DNA of 64,000 nucleotides from Maribacter algarum (ex Lu et al. 2025) (nom. illeg.) (lineage in GTDB: Bacteria > Bacteroidota > Bacteroidia > Flavobacteriales > Flavobacteriaceae): NCBI GenBank assembly GCA_947495915.1, contig CANMAW010000010.1, positions 1 through 64,000 of the forward strand, read 5' to 3'. The position numbers and the translations under genes are program-made. The notes beneath the pieces are model-generated. The model was not told the origin of the DNA. It ran no database searches and saw only the letters and a program-made list of their open reading frames with translations. Below, piece after piece: positions 48,256-57,978 of this stretch (position 1 is the stretch's first letter; every line of letters starts with the position of its first letter).

Positions 48256-49752
48256 ATGAAAAAGTTTTTCTTTTTAATTTCCATAATATCAATATTTAAC
48301 GCGAATTCACAAGAACCTGCACAATTAAAACGCCAGGTTCGCCAGGCTATCAATGACATTCGCAATTTTGTTAAAATACCTAATGATGCTTTAGAACATG
48401 CAGATATTAATAGAAATCTTTTTTGGGTAGAAAAGAACTTTAACGCTAGAGGGTTCAATTCATCAATACTTCCTACCGAAGGAGAATCATTATTTTTCGC
48501 TTCTCTTCCAATGGAAGACAGTAAACCAACGATTCTTTTTTACATGCACCTAGACGGCCAATCAGTAGATCCTTCCAAATGGAATCAACCTAATCCTTAT
48601 GAAGTTGTACTTAAATCTCCTGATGGCGATGGTTGGAAAGATCAAGTTTTTGATGATTTAAATGATGATATGGATTATAACTGGCGACTTTTCGGTAGAT
48701 CAACATCTGACGACAAAGGCCCCATTGTGATGCTCTTAAATGCTATTGATCTATTACAAGAAAATGGTCAAGAAATTCCATTTAACGTCAAAGTTATATT
48801 AGATACAGAAGAAGAGAAAAGTAGCAAACCATTACCTAAAGCGGTGCAACAATATCGAGAATTATTAGAAGCCGATTTTTTAGTGATTAATGACGGGCCC
48901 GTGCATGTTTCGGGTAAACCGACCATAGTATATGGATGCAGAGGTATTACCACGCTTTCGTTAACAACACATGGACCCATTAAACCTCAACACAGTGGTC
49001 ATTATGGCAATTATGCACCAAACCCTGGCTTTCAATTGGCAGATCTTTTATCAAGTATGAAAGATGCTAATGGTCGTGTACTAATTGATGGTTATTATGA
49101 TGGAATTTCACTTGATGAAAGCATTATAAATGTTCTACAAAGCGTACCTGATGACGCAGCAACCATCAATGCAAATCTTGCTATTAAAACCCCTGAAAAA
49201 GTAGGCGACTTTTATCAGGCATCATTACAATACCCATCATTAAACATTAGAGGATTGGGATCTGGTTGGATTGGTGCAAAAGCAAGAACCATAGTTCCTG
49301 AATCTGCTACAGCCGAACTTGACCTTCGTTTGGTACCAGAAAGTGATGGAACTCGTTTAAAATCTTTGGTCAAAAAACATATTGAAAAGCAAGGATTTCA
49401 TATCGTTGACAGTATACCTACGCGTAAAGAGCGAATGACTTATGACAAAATCATTACCATTAAAGAAGGATCGGTAACCGATGCTTTTCGAACTGATTTC
49501 ACCAATAAATACGGTGAATTCATTGTAAGCACTTTGAAAACTACATTTGGTGATGATGTGGTTCAAATTCGAATTATGGGTGGTACGGTACCAATTGCTC
49601 CTTTTATAAATGAGCTTAAGATTCCAGCATTTGTTGTACCCATGGTCAACCCTGATAACAACCAGCATAGCCCCAATGAAAATTTAAAAATTGCCCAAAT
49701 CGCCTATGGAATACAAGTCTTCTATGGAATTTTAAGTACAAAAATGCAATAA
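48256..49752 (+). CDS. Exported M20 family metallopeptidase
   Basis: A 498-residue enzyme with signal peptide 1-18 (NANSQ). Metal-site motifs of the M20 family are visible: FYMHLDGQSVDP (His, Asp), RSTSDDKGPIVM (bridging Asp), LDTEEEKSS (general-base Glu) and DNNQHSPNENL (C-terminal His). The large size and sequence resemble CNDP/carnosinase-like dipeptidases. Substrate unknown. It starts 46 bases after trpA but is probably unrelated in function. Confidence 0.9.
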   Translation: MKKFFFLISIISIFNANSQEPAQLKRQVRQAINDIRNFVKIPNDALEHADINRNLFWVEKNFNARGFNSSILPTEGESLFFASLPMEDSKPTILFYMHLDGQSVDPSKWNQPNPYEVVLKSPDGDGWKDQVFDDLNDDMDYNWRLFGRSTSDDKGPIVMLLNAIDLLQENGQEIPFNVKVILDTEEEKSSKPLPKAVQQYRELLEADFLVINDGPVHVSGKPTIVYGCRGITTLSLTTHGPIKPQHSGHYGNYAPNPGFQLADLLSSMKDANGRVLIDGYYDGISLDESIINVLQSVPDDAATINANLAIKTPEKVGDFYQASLQYPSLNIRGLGSGWIGAKARTIVPESATAELDLRLVPESDGTRLKSLVKKHIEKQGFHIVDSIPTRKERMTYDKIITIKEGSVTDAFRTDFTNKYGEFIVSTLKTTFGDDVVQIRIMGGTVPIAPFINELKIPAFVVPMVNPDNNQHSPNENLKIAQIAYGIQVFYGILSTKMQ

Positions 49753-49789
49753 CAGTACGAATGCCTTACATCTCACGTTTAAACAGTAT

Positions 49790-50752
49790 ATGAAACATTG
49801 TTTAGCTTTTTTACTGTTGTTTTTCGCATTACCTGTATGTGGTCAAAATTTCACAATCTTAGATAGTTTAAATCAGGAGATTATACCGTACGCCACTATT
49901 TCTTTTGGTAATGGTTTAGGGAATTTTGCCGACGAAGATGGTCAATTTACATTTTCACAAGAAAAATATAGCGACGTAGATACCCTTTTCATATCAGCTA
50001 TGGGGTATGCCGAAAAAAGGGTATTAACAAATGCCATACCAACACAAATTCAACTTAAACCTGAAGTTTCTCAATTGAATGAGGTCGTAGTTTCCGCTCG
50101 GTTAAATGGTAAGTATAAAATTCGAAAACAGAAATCTATTTCTCATTCAGATATTTTTTCTTGTTGGCTTCCTACGGTAGAAAGTGAAGTCGCAGTCTTG
50201 TTTGAACGCCATGAAAACAAAACCACACAAATATCAAGTTTACTAATTCCAATAAACGCCGAAGCCAAGTACAAAAAGAAAGGTAAAGGAAACAGTGCAA
50301 CTATCTTCCGAATTAATTTTTATAAAAACAATAATGGTTTGCCCGGAGAATCAGCTGGATATGAAAATATTGTTTTTTCAATTCATGATAATGAAGACAA
50401 AGTTTTTGAATTAGATATTTCAAAAAAGTCTATTTACATCTTCGAAAAAGGCTTGTTCGTTTCTCTACAGGTATTGGGTTATGAAAACTCAAAAGGTAGA
50501 TTAGCTCAAACCAAACAATATAGAGAAGTAAAAACGGCTAGAGGAGTTCAAAAAATATCAACATCTTTTCGTCCGCTACTCCCCTTTACAAATAGTCTTG
50601 CTAATAAAAACACCTATGTTCGTCGCATCTTTTTAAACAATAAAAAATGGCAGATTTTTGACAAATCTTACAATGCAAAGTCTAAACTAATTCAAACTGG
50701 GCATCGAAATTATGGTATGGGTGCAACCTTTAAAGTATATGACGATAAATAA
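49790..50752 (+). CDS. Exported protein with carboxypeptidase regulatory-like domain
   Basis: A 320-residue protein with signal peptide 1-18 (LPVCGQ). Residues about 20-105 are a carboxypeptidase-D regulatory-like beta domain (DSLNQEIIPYATISFGNGLGNFADEDGQFTF; LNEVVVSAR as at the plug junction of TonB receptors). The rest is a beta-rich region I do not recognise, lacking a TonB barrel. Function unknown. It converges on the plug-domain gene with a 4-base gap. Confidence 0.8.
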   Translation: MKHCLAFLLLFFALPVCGQNFTILDSLNQEIIPYATISFGNGLGNFADEDGQFTFSQEKYSDVDTLFISAMGYAEKRVLTNAIPTQIQLKPEVSQLNEVVVSARLNGKYKIRKQKSISHSDIFSCWLPTVESEVAVLFERHENKTTQISSLLIPINAEAKYKKKGKGNSATIFRINFYKNNNGLPGESAGYENIVFSIHDNEDKVFELDISKKSIYIFEKGLFVSLQVLGYENSKGRLAQTKQYREVKTARGVQKISTSFRPLLPFTNSLANKNTYVRRIFLNNKKWQIFDKSYNAKSKLIQTGHRNYGMGATFKVYDDK

Positions 50753-50756
50753 GGTG

Positions 50757-51440
50757 TTACTTTAGCTTAATTTCAATTACACCATTCGCCCCTCGAAGAC
50801 CATAAAAAGAGGCATCACTTCCTTTTACAACTTTAATTGATTTGACTTCACTAGGTGGTATTCCTGATAGATCATTTACCTGAGAACCATTCACTAAGAT
50901 TAAAGCTTGTCCATCACCGTTATAAGAATTGACTCCCCCACGAATAACCACACGGTTGCCTCTAACCTGCACACCTGCTAATCGACCAGCAATTAGTTCT
51001 AGAACACTCTTATAACCTGCAAAGCCTTCAGTATCGTTTTCAAAATTTATTTCACCAGAAACTTTCTTTGGTTTGTCTGGCGATTTGAAACCCATTAATC
51101 GAAGATCGGTTTCCGTAATTCTATCATCACTCTTACTCGGAAATGAAAAATTCAGTTCTTCTTGACCATCAAAGTTCAGACTATAAATGCCATAATCAGG
51201 AGCATAAGCTGCTATCGCAGCCACCTCATGACCTACTTTTAACTTATAGAAACCTTTTTTATTACTCTTGGTTCTGGTTTTTATAGAATCAACATAAAAG
51301 ACTACACCTTTTATAGGGGTGTTATTTTCGTCAGTTATAAAACCTGTAATTTGATTGACCCGCGATGATTTTTGTTGCGCTTGAACGATACTAGTAGCTA
51401 GTACACATAGTAATATCAGCGTTGTAAGTATTGATTTCAT
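50757..51440 (-). CDS. Stand-alone TonB receptor plug domain protein
   Basis: A 227-residue exported protein. Signal peptide 1-21 (IVQAQ). A carboxypeptidase regulatory-like domain covers about 29-100 (ITGFITDENNTPIKGVVFYV) and a TonB-dependent receptor plug about 140-227 (LAGVQVRGNRVVIRGG, ALILVNGSQVNDLSGIPPSEVKSIKVVKG, GANGVIEIKLK; in part). It ends after the plug: there is no beta-barrel and no frameshifted barrel downstream, because the convergent gene starts at once. A regulatory or periplasmic binding role is inferred. Confidence 0.85.
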   Translation of the reverse strand: MKSILTTLILLCVLATSIVQAQQKSSRVNQITGFITDENNTPIKGVVFYVDSIKTRTKSNKKGFYKLKVGHEVAAIAAYAPDYGIYSLNFDGQEELNFSFPSKSDDRITETDLRLMGFKSPDKPKKVSGEINFENDTEGFAGYKSVLELIAGRLAGVQVRGNRVVIRGGVNSYNGDGQALILVNGSQVNDLSGIPPSEVKSIKVVKGSDASFYGLRGANGVIEIKLK

Positions 51441-51518
51441 GATTGATGTTTTATGTTTACTTATAAATATAGCAAATTCAAATCAACAATCATGAAATCA
51501 AACACTTACCCTAAAATC

Positions 51519-54065
51519 TTATGCTGAATTACGACTCGCGTTTATATTACCATACAATGAACGGGTCACTATTTTTTCGTACAACGTTTTGAAATCTGTT
51601 TCACTTCCAATTTTTTGCAGCGCATATTGTTGAATCACCAAAAGTGGCAATACGATGTTTTCTCTAATTTTAATTGATTCTCGAGATACCACTTCTTTTT
51701 CCATTAGAATATCCATATCTGAAATAAGCAGCAACATCTCTTTAGAGAGCTGGTATTCGTCATGAAGAATCATCCAAAATTCGCCATACTCTTTATCCTC
51801 TTTCATGTAACTGGTCAATTCAAAATAACATTTTGATAATGACATCATACTATTTGACATCAGAGCTTGAAAAAACGGAACATCATTATAAAGTGCCTTT
51901 ACTTCCTCCATTCTGCCCTGATCTTTCATCGCCTTTATAGCGGTACCAATACCAAAATATCCTGGAACATTTTGTTTCAACTGACTCCAAGAACCCACAA
52001 ATGATATGGCCCTTAAATCGCTCAACTCTAATTTAGCCTTATTTCCTCTTTTACCAGGTCTACTACCGATATTAGCTTTCGTATAGTACTTTAGGGTACT
52101 TCTATTCTCAAGGTAAGCCATGAAATTTTTATGATGCTTTAAGGCATCATATTTCTCGAAACTTATTTCAGAGAGCTCTTCAATTAGAGAACGCTGATCT
52201 TTAGTGATAATATTCTCTTGTCCGAAAGTGTTGTTTGAAAGACCTGCGGTTAACAACTGCTCACAATTATATTGAAATTGCTCTTTGGTACCATAAGTAC
52301 TCGTAATGGTTTGACCTTGAATAGTTAATTGAATTTCATTATTGGCCACATCTTTAGTTTGAGCAGCATAGAAACGATGCGTCTTTCCTCCTCCACGTGC
52401 TGGTGGTCCGCCTCGGCCATCAAAGAAAATGGCCTTAACATCATTTTTATTACAAACAGAACTTAATACTTCTTTGGTTTTTAAAATAGACCAGTTTGCT
52501 TTTAGGTAACCACCATCTTTTGTTCCATCAGAAAAGCCCAACATAATCGTTTGAATATCTTTTCTTCTTGTTATGTGTTCTCGATATTCTTTAATGTTAA
52601 ACAAATGTTGCATGGTTGCCTCAGCCCCATCCATACCAATCATCGTTTCAAAAAGTGGAACAATATCAAAAGTTATTTCATCAGATTTCCATCCTAACCA
52701 ACGAAACAATCCGTATACGAAAAGAACTGAAAACACATCTTCAGAGTTACTAATTATGTAACGATTACATCCATCTTCACCATTCTTTTTTTGAATCGCT
52801 TTAAGCTGTGTAATATTATTCATGGTATCTCTAACGATTCCTTCTTCAAAATCTAAAGGAGATAATTCTATATCTTCATGAATCAGCAACTGCTCTAACT
52901 TTTCATTAGTCAACTCCGTTAAACTTTCTTTTATAAACCCTTTCTTTTTAAGAATAGTTTCAACAGTAAGGTAATGTTGACTGTGATCTTGACGAATATC
53001 TAAAGTTGCAAAATGTGTTTTAAATATTTTAACTTTATCCATAAAGTGCTCTAATTCTTTTAGATACAAACCATGGTATTTTTCAATCAATAGGGTTCTA
53101 ATTGTTCTTAACGGACCAATGATGTTTTCAAAATCTACCGTTTTCTTCGGATTAAACATCGCCTGATACAAATTGTTACGCAATTGTGAAAGTTCAGGCT
53201 GCAAGTCTTTAAAGGTTAATTTTTTCTGTAGGGTCTTAAGATCATTATAGTAACATTTCATTAAATTAATTCGTAATTCATCTGCTACGTCATTAGTAAT
53301 ATCTGCGGTCACAAAAGGGTTTCCGTCTCGGTCACCACCTGGCCAAAACCCTAATTTCATAATGTTTAAGTTCTCAAAATCATGATCGCCTACGTTTGCT
53401 TTAATGTATGCATACAAATCTCCCACAGCATCATAGTATACATTTCTTAAAATGTATATGATGTTTTTAGCTTCATCTAAAGGTGTAGGCTTTTTCGCAT
53501 TAATCAGCGAGGTCAAACCTAACTGTTGCAAACTAACGTCTATCTCTTCAATATTATCTTCGATAATTAATGCTCGAAGTTGGGTAATAATATCTAAAAT
53601 TGCAGGGGTATAAAACTGAGTTGGGTGTGCGGTAAGTACAATTCTAGCACTAAAGTTTGAAAGCTGATCAGCTATTTTATCCCAGCTTTTATTTTTATCT
53701 ACTAATTGAAAATAATCTTTGATCGACAAAGAGCTGGTATGTTCGTGAAGTTTTGGGAAAGCTGCATCTTCAACACTATCATATAAAACCACTTGCCTTT
53801 CGACATACTGAATAATACGGAACATAAAATCAATACGATCTTTTTCTGATTCTATATGAACATAGTTTTGAAAAAAAGATTCTAGAATTTCTTTAGGATT
53901 TTTTCCAGACTTTAAACCTTTCTGACATTGATCAAGCATTAGAGGAATTAGCATTCCTACATTTTCAATGTTTCGATATGGTAAGTTCAAAAACAAACTA
54001 TTATAAACATTGAATTTGTTATTGACCGATCTTTTAAACTCTACTAAGCGTTCTGATTGCTGCAT
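51519..54065 (-). CDS. ppc: Phosphoenolpyruvate carboxylase
   Basis: An 848-residue cytoplasmic enzyme forming oxaloacetate from phosphoenolpyruvate and bicarbonate (anaplerosis). Catalytic motifs: VLTAHPTQ (His), GFSDGTKDGGYLKANW and FDGRGGPPARGGGKTHRF. The C-terminus ends RNSA, where the well-known enzymes end RNTG or QNTG. The gene is monocistronic. Confidence 0.96.
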   Translation of the reverse strand: MQQSERLVEFKRSVNNKFNVYNSLFLNLPYRNIENVGMLIPLMLDQCQKGLKSGKNPKEILESFFQNYVHIESEKDRIDFMFRIIQYVERQVVLYDSVEDAAFPKLHEHTSSLSIKDYFQLVDKNKSWDKIADQLSNFSARIVLTAHPTQFYTPAILDIITQLRALIIEDNIEEIDVSLQQLGLTSLINAKKPTPLDEAKNIIYILRNVYYDAVGDLYAYIKANVGDHDFENLNIMKLGFWPGGDRDGNPFVTADITNDVADELRINLMKCYYNDLKTLQKKLTFKDLQPELSQLRNNLYQAMFNPKKTVDFENIIGPLRTIRTLLIEKYHGLYLKELEHFMDKVKIFKTHFATLDIRQDHSQHYLTVETILKKKGFIKESLTELTNEKLEQLLIHEDIELSPLDFEEGIVRDTMNNITQLKAIQKKNGEDGCNRYIISNSEDVFSVLFVYGLFRWLGWKSDEITFDIVPLFETMIGMDGAEATMQHLFNIKEYREHITRRKDIQTIMLGFSDGTKDGGYLKANWSILKTKEVLSSVCNKNDVKAIFFDGRGGPPARGGGKTHRFYAAQTKDVANNEIQLTIQGQTITSTYGTKEQFQYNCEQLLTAGLSNNTFGQENIITKDQRSLIEELSEISFEKYDALKHHKNFMAYLENRSTLKYYTKANIGSRPGKRGNKAKLELSDLRAISFVGSWSQLKQNVPGYFGIGTAIKAMKDQGRMEEVKALYNDVPFFQALMSNSMMSLSKCYFELTSYMKEDKEYGEFWMILHDEYQLSKEMLLLISDMDILMEKEVVSRESIKIRENIVLPLLVIQQYALQKIGSETDFKTLYEKIVTRSLYGNINASRNSA

Positions 54066-54313
54066 ATTTCTGGTAAAAATGAATTAAAATTTGGTTTCAT
54101 ATTGAATTAATAAAACCTAGTAATTTGGTCTCAAATATCGTTATTATTAAATAATACTAATGGGTAAAATAACCTAAATCACAAAAAATATAGTGTACAC
54201 CACAAAACCAACAGGGTTCACAACAATATTTTCGAAAAATGATAAAAGTGAGATAGATTTACAGTGTAATTAAAAACGAAATAAAATTTTTCATTTTCAT
54301 ATAGTGTTCTCGT

Positions 54314-54347
54314 AAAAGAGCTTAGTCGGTAAAGATTAGGCTCTTTT
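54314..54347. terminator. Possible terminator hairpin after the UDG-family gene
   Basis: AAAAGAGCTTA (54314-54324) pairs with TAGGCTCTTTT (54337-54347), fully on the plus strand with one G-U, with T/A runs on both sides. It lies just past the stop of the minus-strand gene at 54360. The rest of 54066-54359 shows nothing recognisable. Confidence 0.45.
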
Positions 54348-54359
54348 TAGTTTTACTAG

Positions 54360-55028
54360 TTACTGAAAAAAACTACGGTATTGCATTACTCGAAAATCTA
54401 AGGTATTGAAGTTTGGGTTTTTCTTTTTTAACCTTTTATATAATTCCATACTACCGACAGCTCTATTTGCTGCCCCAGATGGTGCAGTTAACGAAACTGT
54501 TTTAATAATTCTGCTTGAATACTGATCTGGCAAATTGAATTCATGAATTCTTGGAACTTCATTTGAAACTAATCTCAATTTTAAATCATAAGATTTCAAG
54601 TGTTTTCTGAAAAAATATTCAGGCCCATTTTTACTATTACCTCCAGTAAACAGCAAGGTATCTACCTGCTTATACCTTTCCAAATAACCAACCAAATCAC
54701 GAAGTTGAATATTTTTCATTCCAAGGTCAGAAGCATCTATTTTTTCACGTTCAGCGCTGGCCACAATATCACAAACACCTATCTTATGTCTTATCAAAAA
54801 ATCTTTGCGTTGTTGTGCTGCATAGGTAGTGGTTTCGTATTTTAGTTTTAGGTCAAATATTCTTTCAAGAATTGGCCATAACTGGCCATTTCTACTACCG
54901 TAACAAAAGTCAACATCGTCTTCTTTCAACTCCCCTATTGTAAAACGCGGTGGCGGTAAAGTACCAACAATAAGCTTGGTTGCTTCGTCGAATAAAAAAG
55001 GTTCATAGGGGTGTGTATGCTTAAACAT
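54360..55028 (-). CDS. Uracil-DNA glycosylase superfamily protein
   Basis: A 222-residue protein with the UDG-superfamily layout: LIVGTLPPPRF in the catalytic-loop position, CYGSRNGQLWPIL, HKIGVCDIVASAEREKIDAS, a VDTLLFTGGNSKNG strand and SLTAPSGAANRAVG near the C-terminus in the place of the second DNA-binding loop. It probably acts on DNA bases; substrate (uracil or other damage) cannot be told. The 300-base gap upstream (55029-55328) shows no other gene. Confidence 0.75.
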   Translation of the reverse strand: MFKHTHPYEPFLFDEATKLIVGTLPPPRFTIGELKEDDVDFCYGSRNGQLWPILERIFDLKLKYETTTYAAQQRKDFLIRHKIGVCDIVASAEREKIDASDLGMKNIQLRDLVGYLERYKQVDTLLFTGGNSKNGPEYFFRKHLKSYDLKLRLVSNEVPRIHEFNLPDQYSSRIIKTVSLTAPSGAANRAVGSMELYKRLKKKNPNFNTLDFRVMQYRSFFQ

Positions 55029-55328
55029 TAAAGACTTGTTGCTAAAACTACTTTGGCTTTATTCATAATACTCTATTTTAACTTAAAAACATCAGACTTT
55101 TGACAACCTCCTAATAACCTAAAAGTCTGTAAAAAGTTTTTCAAAGATGCCGTAAAATACATATTTCTAAAGTAACACCTTTTCTCAAAGTTCAATGATA
55201 AAAAATGATATTGTTATTAAATCTAAAAGGGTCATGTCGTTTTGATTATTTCGATTTGAATCCGTATATTCCAAAGAAGCATAAGTTACAAACGAGCATA
55301 TTAAGAAGCTCAATTTTAAAAAATAGCC

Positions 55329-55457
55329 ATGGGAAAAGGAGATGTAAAATCACGAAGGGGAAAAATAGCCAATGGTACTTTTGGTGCCCGACGACCTCGA
55401 AAAATAAAAAAACGAATTAAAGTGGAAGATAAAATCTCCATTAAAAAGAAAAAGTAA
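55329..55457 (+). CDS. 30S ribosomal protein bTHX
   Basis: A 42-residue, very basic frame starting MGKGDVKSRRGKIANGTFG and continuing with an Arg/Pro/Lys run to a KKKK end. The start matches the Thx family signature MGKGDxKTxRGKI..G..G. bTHX sits in a cavity at the head of the 30S subunit and stabilises rRNA. The protein is too short for usual gene-length cutoffs. It lies alone on the plus strand, convergent with yaaA. Confidence 0.88.
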   Translation: MGKGDVKSRRGKIANGTFGARRPRKIKKRIKVEDKISIKKKK

Positions 55458-55481
55458 ATCGTGAATCGTGAATCGTGAATC
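55457..55481. repeat. Tandem 7-bp repeat AATCGTG
   Basis: Three perfect copies of AATCGTG plus AATC, starting at the last base of the bTHX stop codon and ending 5 bases before the yaaA stop. Slippage-prone spacer between convergent genes. Confidence 0.9.
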
Positions 55482-55486
55482 TAAAA

Positions 55487-56248
55487 TTAACGAATAAAAA
55501 CCGGCTGATTCTCTTTCAAGGTATGCTCTTTACTAAAAAGGTAATCATCTGAATTAAAGCCTCGAATATCTTCTAAGGTTTGTGCATTTGAATCAATGAT
55601 GTATCGCACCATCGAGCCTCTCGCCTTTTTTGCAAAAAAACTGATGACCTTTAATTTGTCATTCTTCCAATCTTTAAAGATGGGGGTGATAACAGGTACT
55701 TTAAGATTTTTTTCATCAATCGCACCATAATACTCGTTACTCGCTAGATTAACAAAAATTTCATTATCACCAAGTTCTGAATTCAAATAGGCAGTAATAT
55801 CTTTTTTCCAAAACTCATAAAGGTTTTTCTTTCTGCCGATCTTAAGTTGTGTACCCATTTCTAAACGATAAGGTTGCATAAGGTCTAATGGTTTTAAAAT
55901 TCCATAGAGTCCTGATAATATTCGAAGTGAACCTTGTAGCGCGTCAAGTTTATTCGGTGCAATTGTAGCAGCATCTAAGCCTTGATACACATCACCGTTA
56001 AACGCATAAACAGCTTGCCGTGCATTTTCTAAAGTGAAAGGTGTTGAAAATTGTTGATTACGCTCCCAATTTAATTGAGCTAGATTATCAGAAATATGCA
56101 TCAATTTCGATAAAGCTTTCGGCTTCTTTTTAGCTAAAATCTTATTTAATTTTTCAGCTTGTTCTAAAAAACTAGGTTCAGTAAATTTTGTGGTTGGTAA
56201 TTCGCTTTCAAAATCTAGCGATTTCGCTGGTGAGATAACAATTTTCAT
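55487..56248 (-). CDS. yaaA: Peroxide stress protein YaaA (DUF328/UPF0246)
   Basis: A 253-residue cytoplasmic protein. Start [15 protein letters not shown] at 56248 matches the family; a TTG three codons upstream is less likely. [14 protein letters not shown]-like helix, [15 protein letters not shown], and [14 protein letters not shown] are family motifs. YaaA lowers free iron and limits oxidative damage in Escherichia coli. A TATTTTTG -7 box lies at 56273-56266, 18 bases upstream. Confidence 0.94.
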   Translation of the reverse strand: MKIVISPAKSLDFESELPTTKFTEPSFLEQAEKLNKILAKKKPKALSKLMHISDNLAQLNWERNQQFSTPFTLENARQAVYAFNGDVYQGLDAATIAPNKLDALQGSLRILSGLYGILKPLDLMQPYRLEMGTQLKIGRKKNLYEFWKKDITAYLNSELGDNEIFVNLASNEYYGAIDEKNLKVPVITPIFKDWKNDKLKVISFFAKKARGSMVRYIIDSNAQTLEDIRGFNSDDYLFSKEHTLKENQPVFIR

Positions 56249-56361
56249 AGGTTTCAATTAAAACCCAAAAATAAGTCCAATTATTGAAATTTTACTAGTC
56301 ATAAAAAAAGACTTTTCAATGCACCTATTGTTAAAACTTATACATGAATTAAAACCAACAA

Positions 56362-57387
56362 CTATTGACTATGTTTAGAATATTGTTGCCATTTTTCAAT
56401 ACACTGCTGCATATCATTTGGCAATTCTGAATCAAAACGCATCATCTTCTTAGTCTTTGGGTGTACAAACCCTAAGGTTTTTGCATGAAGAGCTTGTCTA
56501 GGAAGAATTTTAAAAGCATTTTCAACAAACTGCTTGTATTTTGTAAACGTGGTGCCTTTCAATATTTTTTCACCTCCATAACGCTCATCATTAAATAAGG
56601 TATGCCCAATATATTTCATATGCACTCTAATTTGATGTGTACGCCCAGTTTCTAATTTACACGAAACTAATGTTACGTAACCTAAACGTTCAATAACCTT
56701 ATAATGAGTTACTGCCTCTTTACCTTCTTCACCTTCAGGAAAAACGTGCATTTGAAGCCTGTTTTTTGGATGCCGCGCTATATTACCTTCTATGGTACCC
56801 TCATCTTGCTCAACGTTACCCCATACCAAAGCAACATATTCTCGTTCTGAAGTTTTATCAAAAAACTGTTTCGATAAATGCGTCATTGCCTCTTCTGTTT
56901 TGGCAACCAACAATAAACCAGAGGTATCTTTATCTATGCGATGAACTAAGCCTGGCCGTTCATTACTATTGGTAGGCAAATGGTCTATATGATAAATTAA
57001 AGCATTGATTAAGGTACCCGAATAATTTCCGTGGCCAGGGTGTACAACCATACCTGCTGGCTTATTTACAACTAAAAGATCATCATCTTCATACACAATA
57101 TCAATTGGTATGTCTTCAGGTACTAATAAAAATTCATGAGGTGGGTGCTCAAACATTACTTTCACCTCATCATCGGCCTTCACTTTATAGTTTTGCTTTA
57201 CGATACTACCATTAACCCAAACATTACCATCTTTAGCCGCTTGTTGAATTTTATTTCTTGTAGCATTCTCAATAAAGTTCATCAAGAATTTATCAACTCG
57301 TAAAGGTTTTTGACCTTTAGGAGCTAATATTCTATGGTGTTCGTATAATTCATCTTCTTCGAGATTGGGGCCGTTTTGTGGTTTCAT
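56362..57387 (-). CDS. RluA/RluD family 23S rRNA pseudouridine synthase
   Basis: A 341-residue enzyme. An S4 RNA-binding domain covers about residues 30-90 (LRVDKFLMNFIENATRNKIQQA). The catalytic domain has VVNKPAGMVVHPG and the active-site Asp in VHRIDKDTSGLLLVAK, then ETGRTHQIRVHM. Probably RluD (pseudouridines of helix 69), but the exact target is not certain from sequence alone. It starts 3 bases after the PASTA gene. Confidence 0.92.
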   Translation of the reverse strand: MKPQNGPNLEEDELYEHHRILAPKGQKPLRVDKFLMNFIENATRNKIQQAAKDGNVWVNGSIVKQNYKVKADDEVKVMFEHPPHEFLLVPEDIPIDIVYEDDDLLVVNKPAGMVVHPGHGNYSGTLINALIYHIDHLPTNSNERPGLVHRIDKDTSGLLLVAKTEEAMTHLSKQFFDKTSEREYVALVWGNVEQDEGTIEGNIARHPKNRLQMHVFPEGEEGKEAVTHYKVIERLGYVTLVSCKLETGRTHQIRVHMKYIGHTLFNDERYGGEKILKGTTFTKYKQFVENAFKILPRQALHAKTLGFVHPKTKKMMRFDSELPNDMQQCIEKWQQYSKHSQ

Positions 57388-57390
57388 AAA

Positions 57391-57978
57391 TTATTCAGAA
57401 TCTTCATTTTCTGACACGCTATTGCCAGATCGGCCATTACCACAAACCAATTCTACTTTAGAAGTTTTAGGAAGTTTTTCGCCAGGTGACACTTGTTTAC
57501 CTTTAAATTTTATATAATAAACCATGTCTTTACCTATTTGATCTATATAGGTAACACGTTGAACATCTAAACCAACTGCCCGCAACATCGAAGCTGCATT
57601 TCTTTGGGTTACCTGAATTACATTGGGCAAAGTAACTTTTTTATAACCAGAAGGATTCACAGTAAAATAAATCTTGCGATCTTCTTTTACTTTACTACCT
57701 GCAATCGGGTCTTGGTCGATAATAGAAAAACGAGGATACTCAGGATTAAAGTTTGCTGAATCTAAAACCTCATATCGCAAACTGGCATTTTCTACCGCCT
57801 TGCGCATATCCATTACAGACATTTTTGAAAAATCTGGAACTTCAACAAACTCACCATGATTAGTAGAACTATCTAACCATCTCAACACTACAAAAGTCAA
57901 AAGAACAATAGCAACTAATGCTAATCCTATTTGAATAAAAAATGTGCGGCTTTTTAAAAAGTTTAAAAAATTTCTCAT
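57391..57978 (-). CDS. Membrane-anchored PASTA domain protein without kinase
   Basis: A 195-residue protein: one membrane segment (about 14-32, FIQIGLALVAIVLLTFVVL) and three PASTA-type units outside (about 42-110 VPDFSKMSVMDMRKAV; about 115-180 LPNVIQVTQRNAASMLRAVGL). PASTA domains elsewhere bind muropeptides on Ser/Thr kinases or PBPs. Here there is no catalytic domain. It is divergent from ddl, so a peptidoglycan link is plausible. A TATATTTG box lies at 58004-57997. Confidence 0.88.
   Translation of the reverse strand: MRNFLNFLKSRTFFIQIGLALVAIVLLTFVVLRWLDSSTNHGEFVEVPDFSKMSVMDMRKAVENASLRYEVLDSANFNPEYPRFSIIDQDPIAGSKVKEDRKIYFTVNPSGYKKVTLPNVIQVTQRNAASMLRAVGLDVQRVTYIDQIGKDMVYYIKFKGKQVSPGEKLPKTSKVELVCGNGRSGNSVSENEDSE

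Noticed and set aside
55205-55420. 71-codon plus-strand frame overlapping bTHX
   Set aside because: It overlaps the bTHX gene in another frame; bTHX matches a known family and this frame does not.
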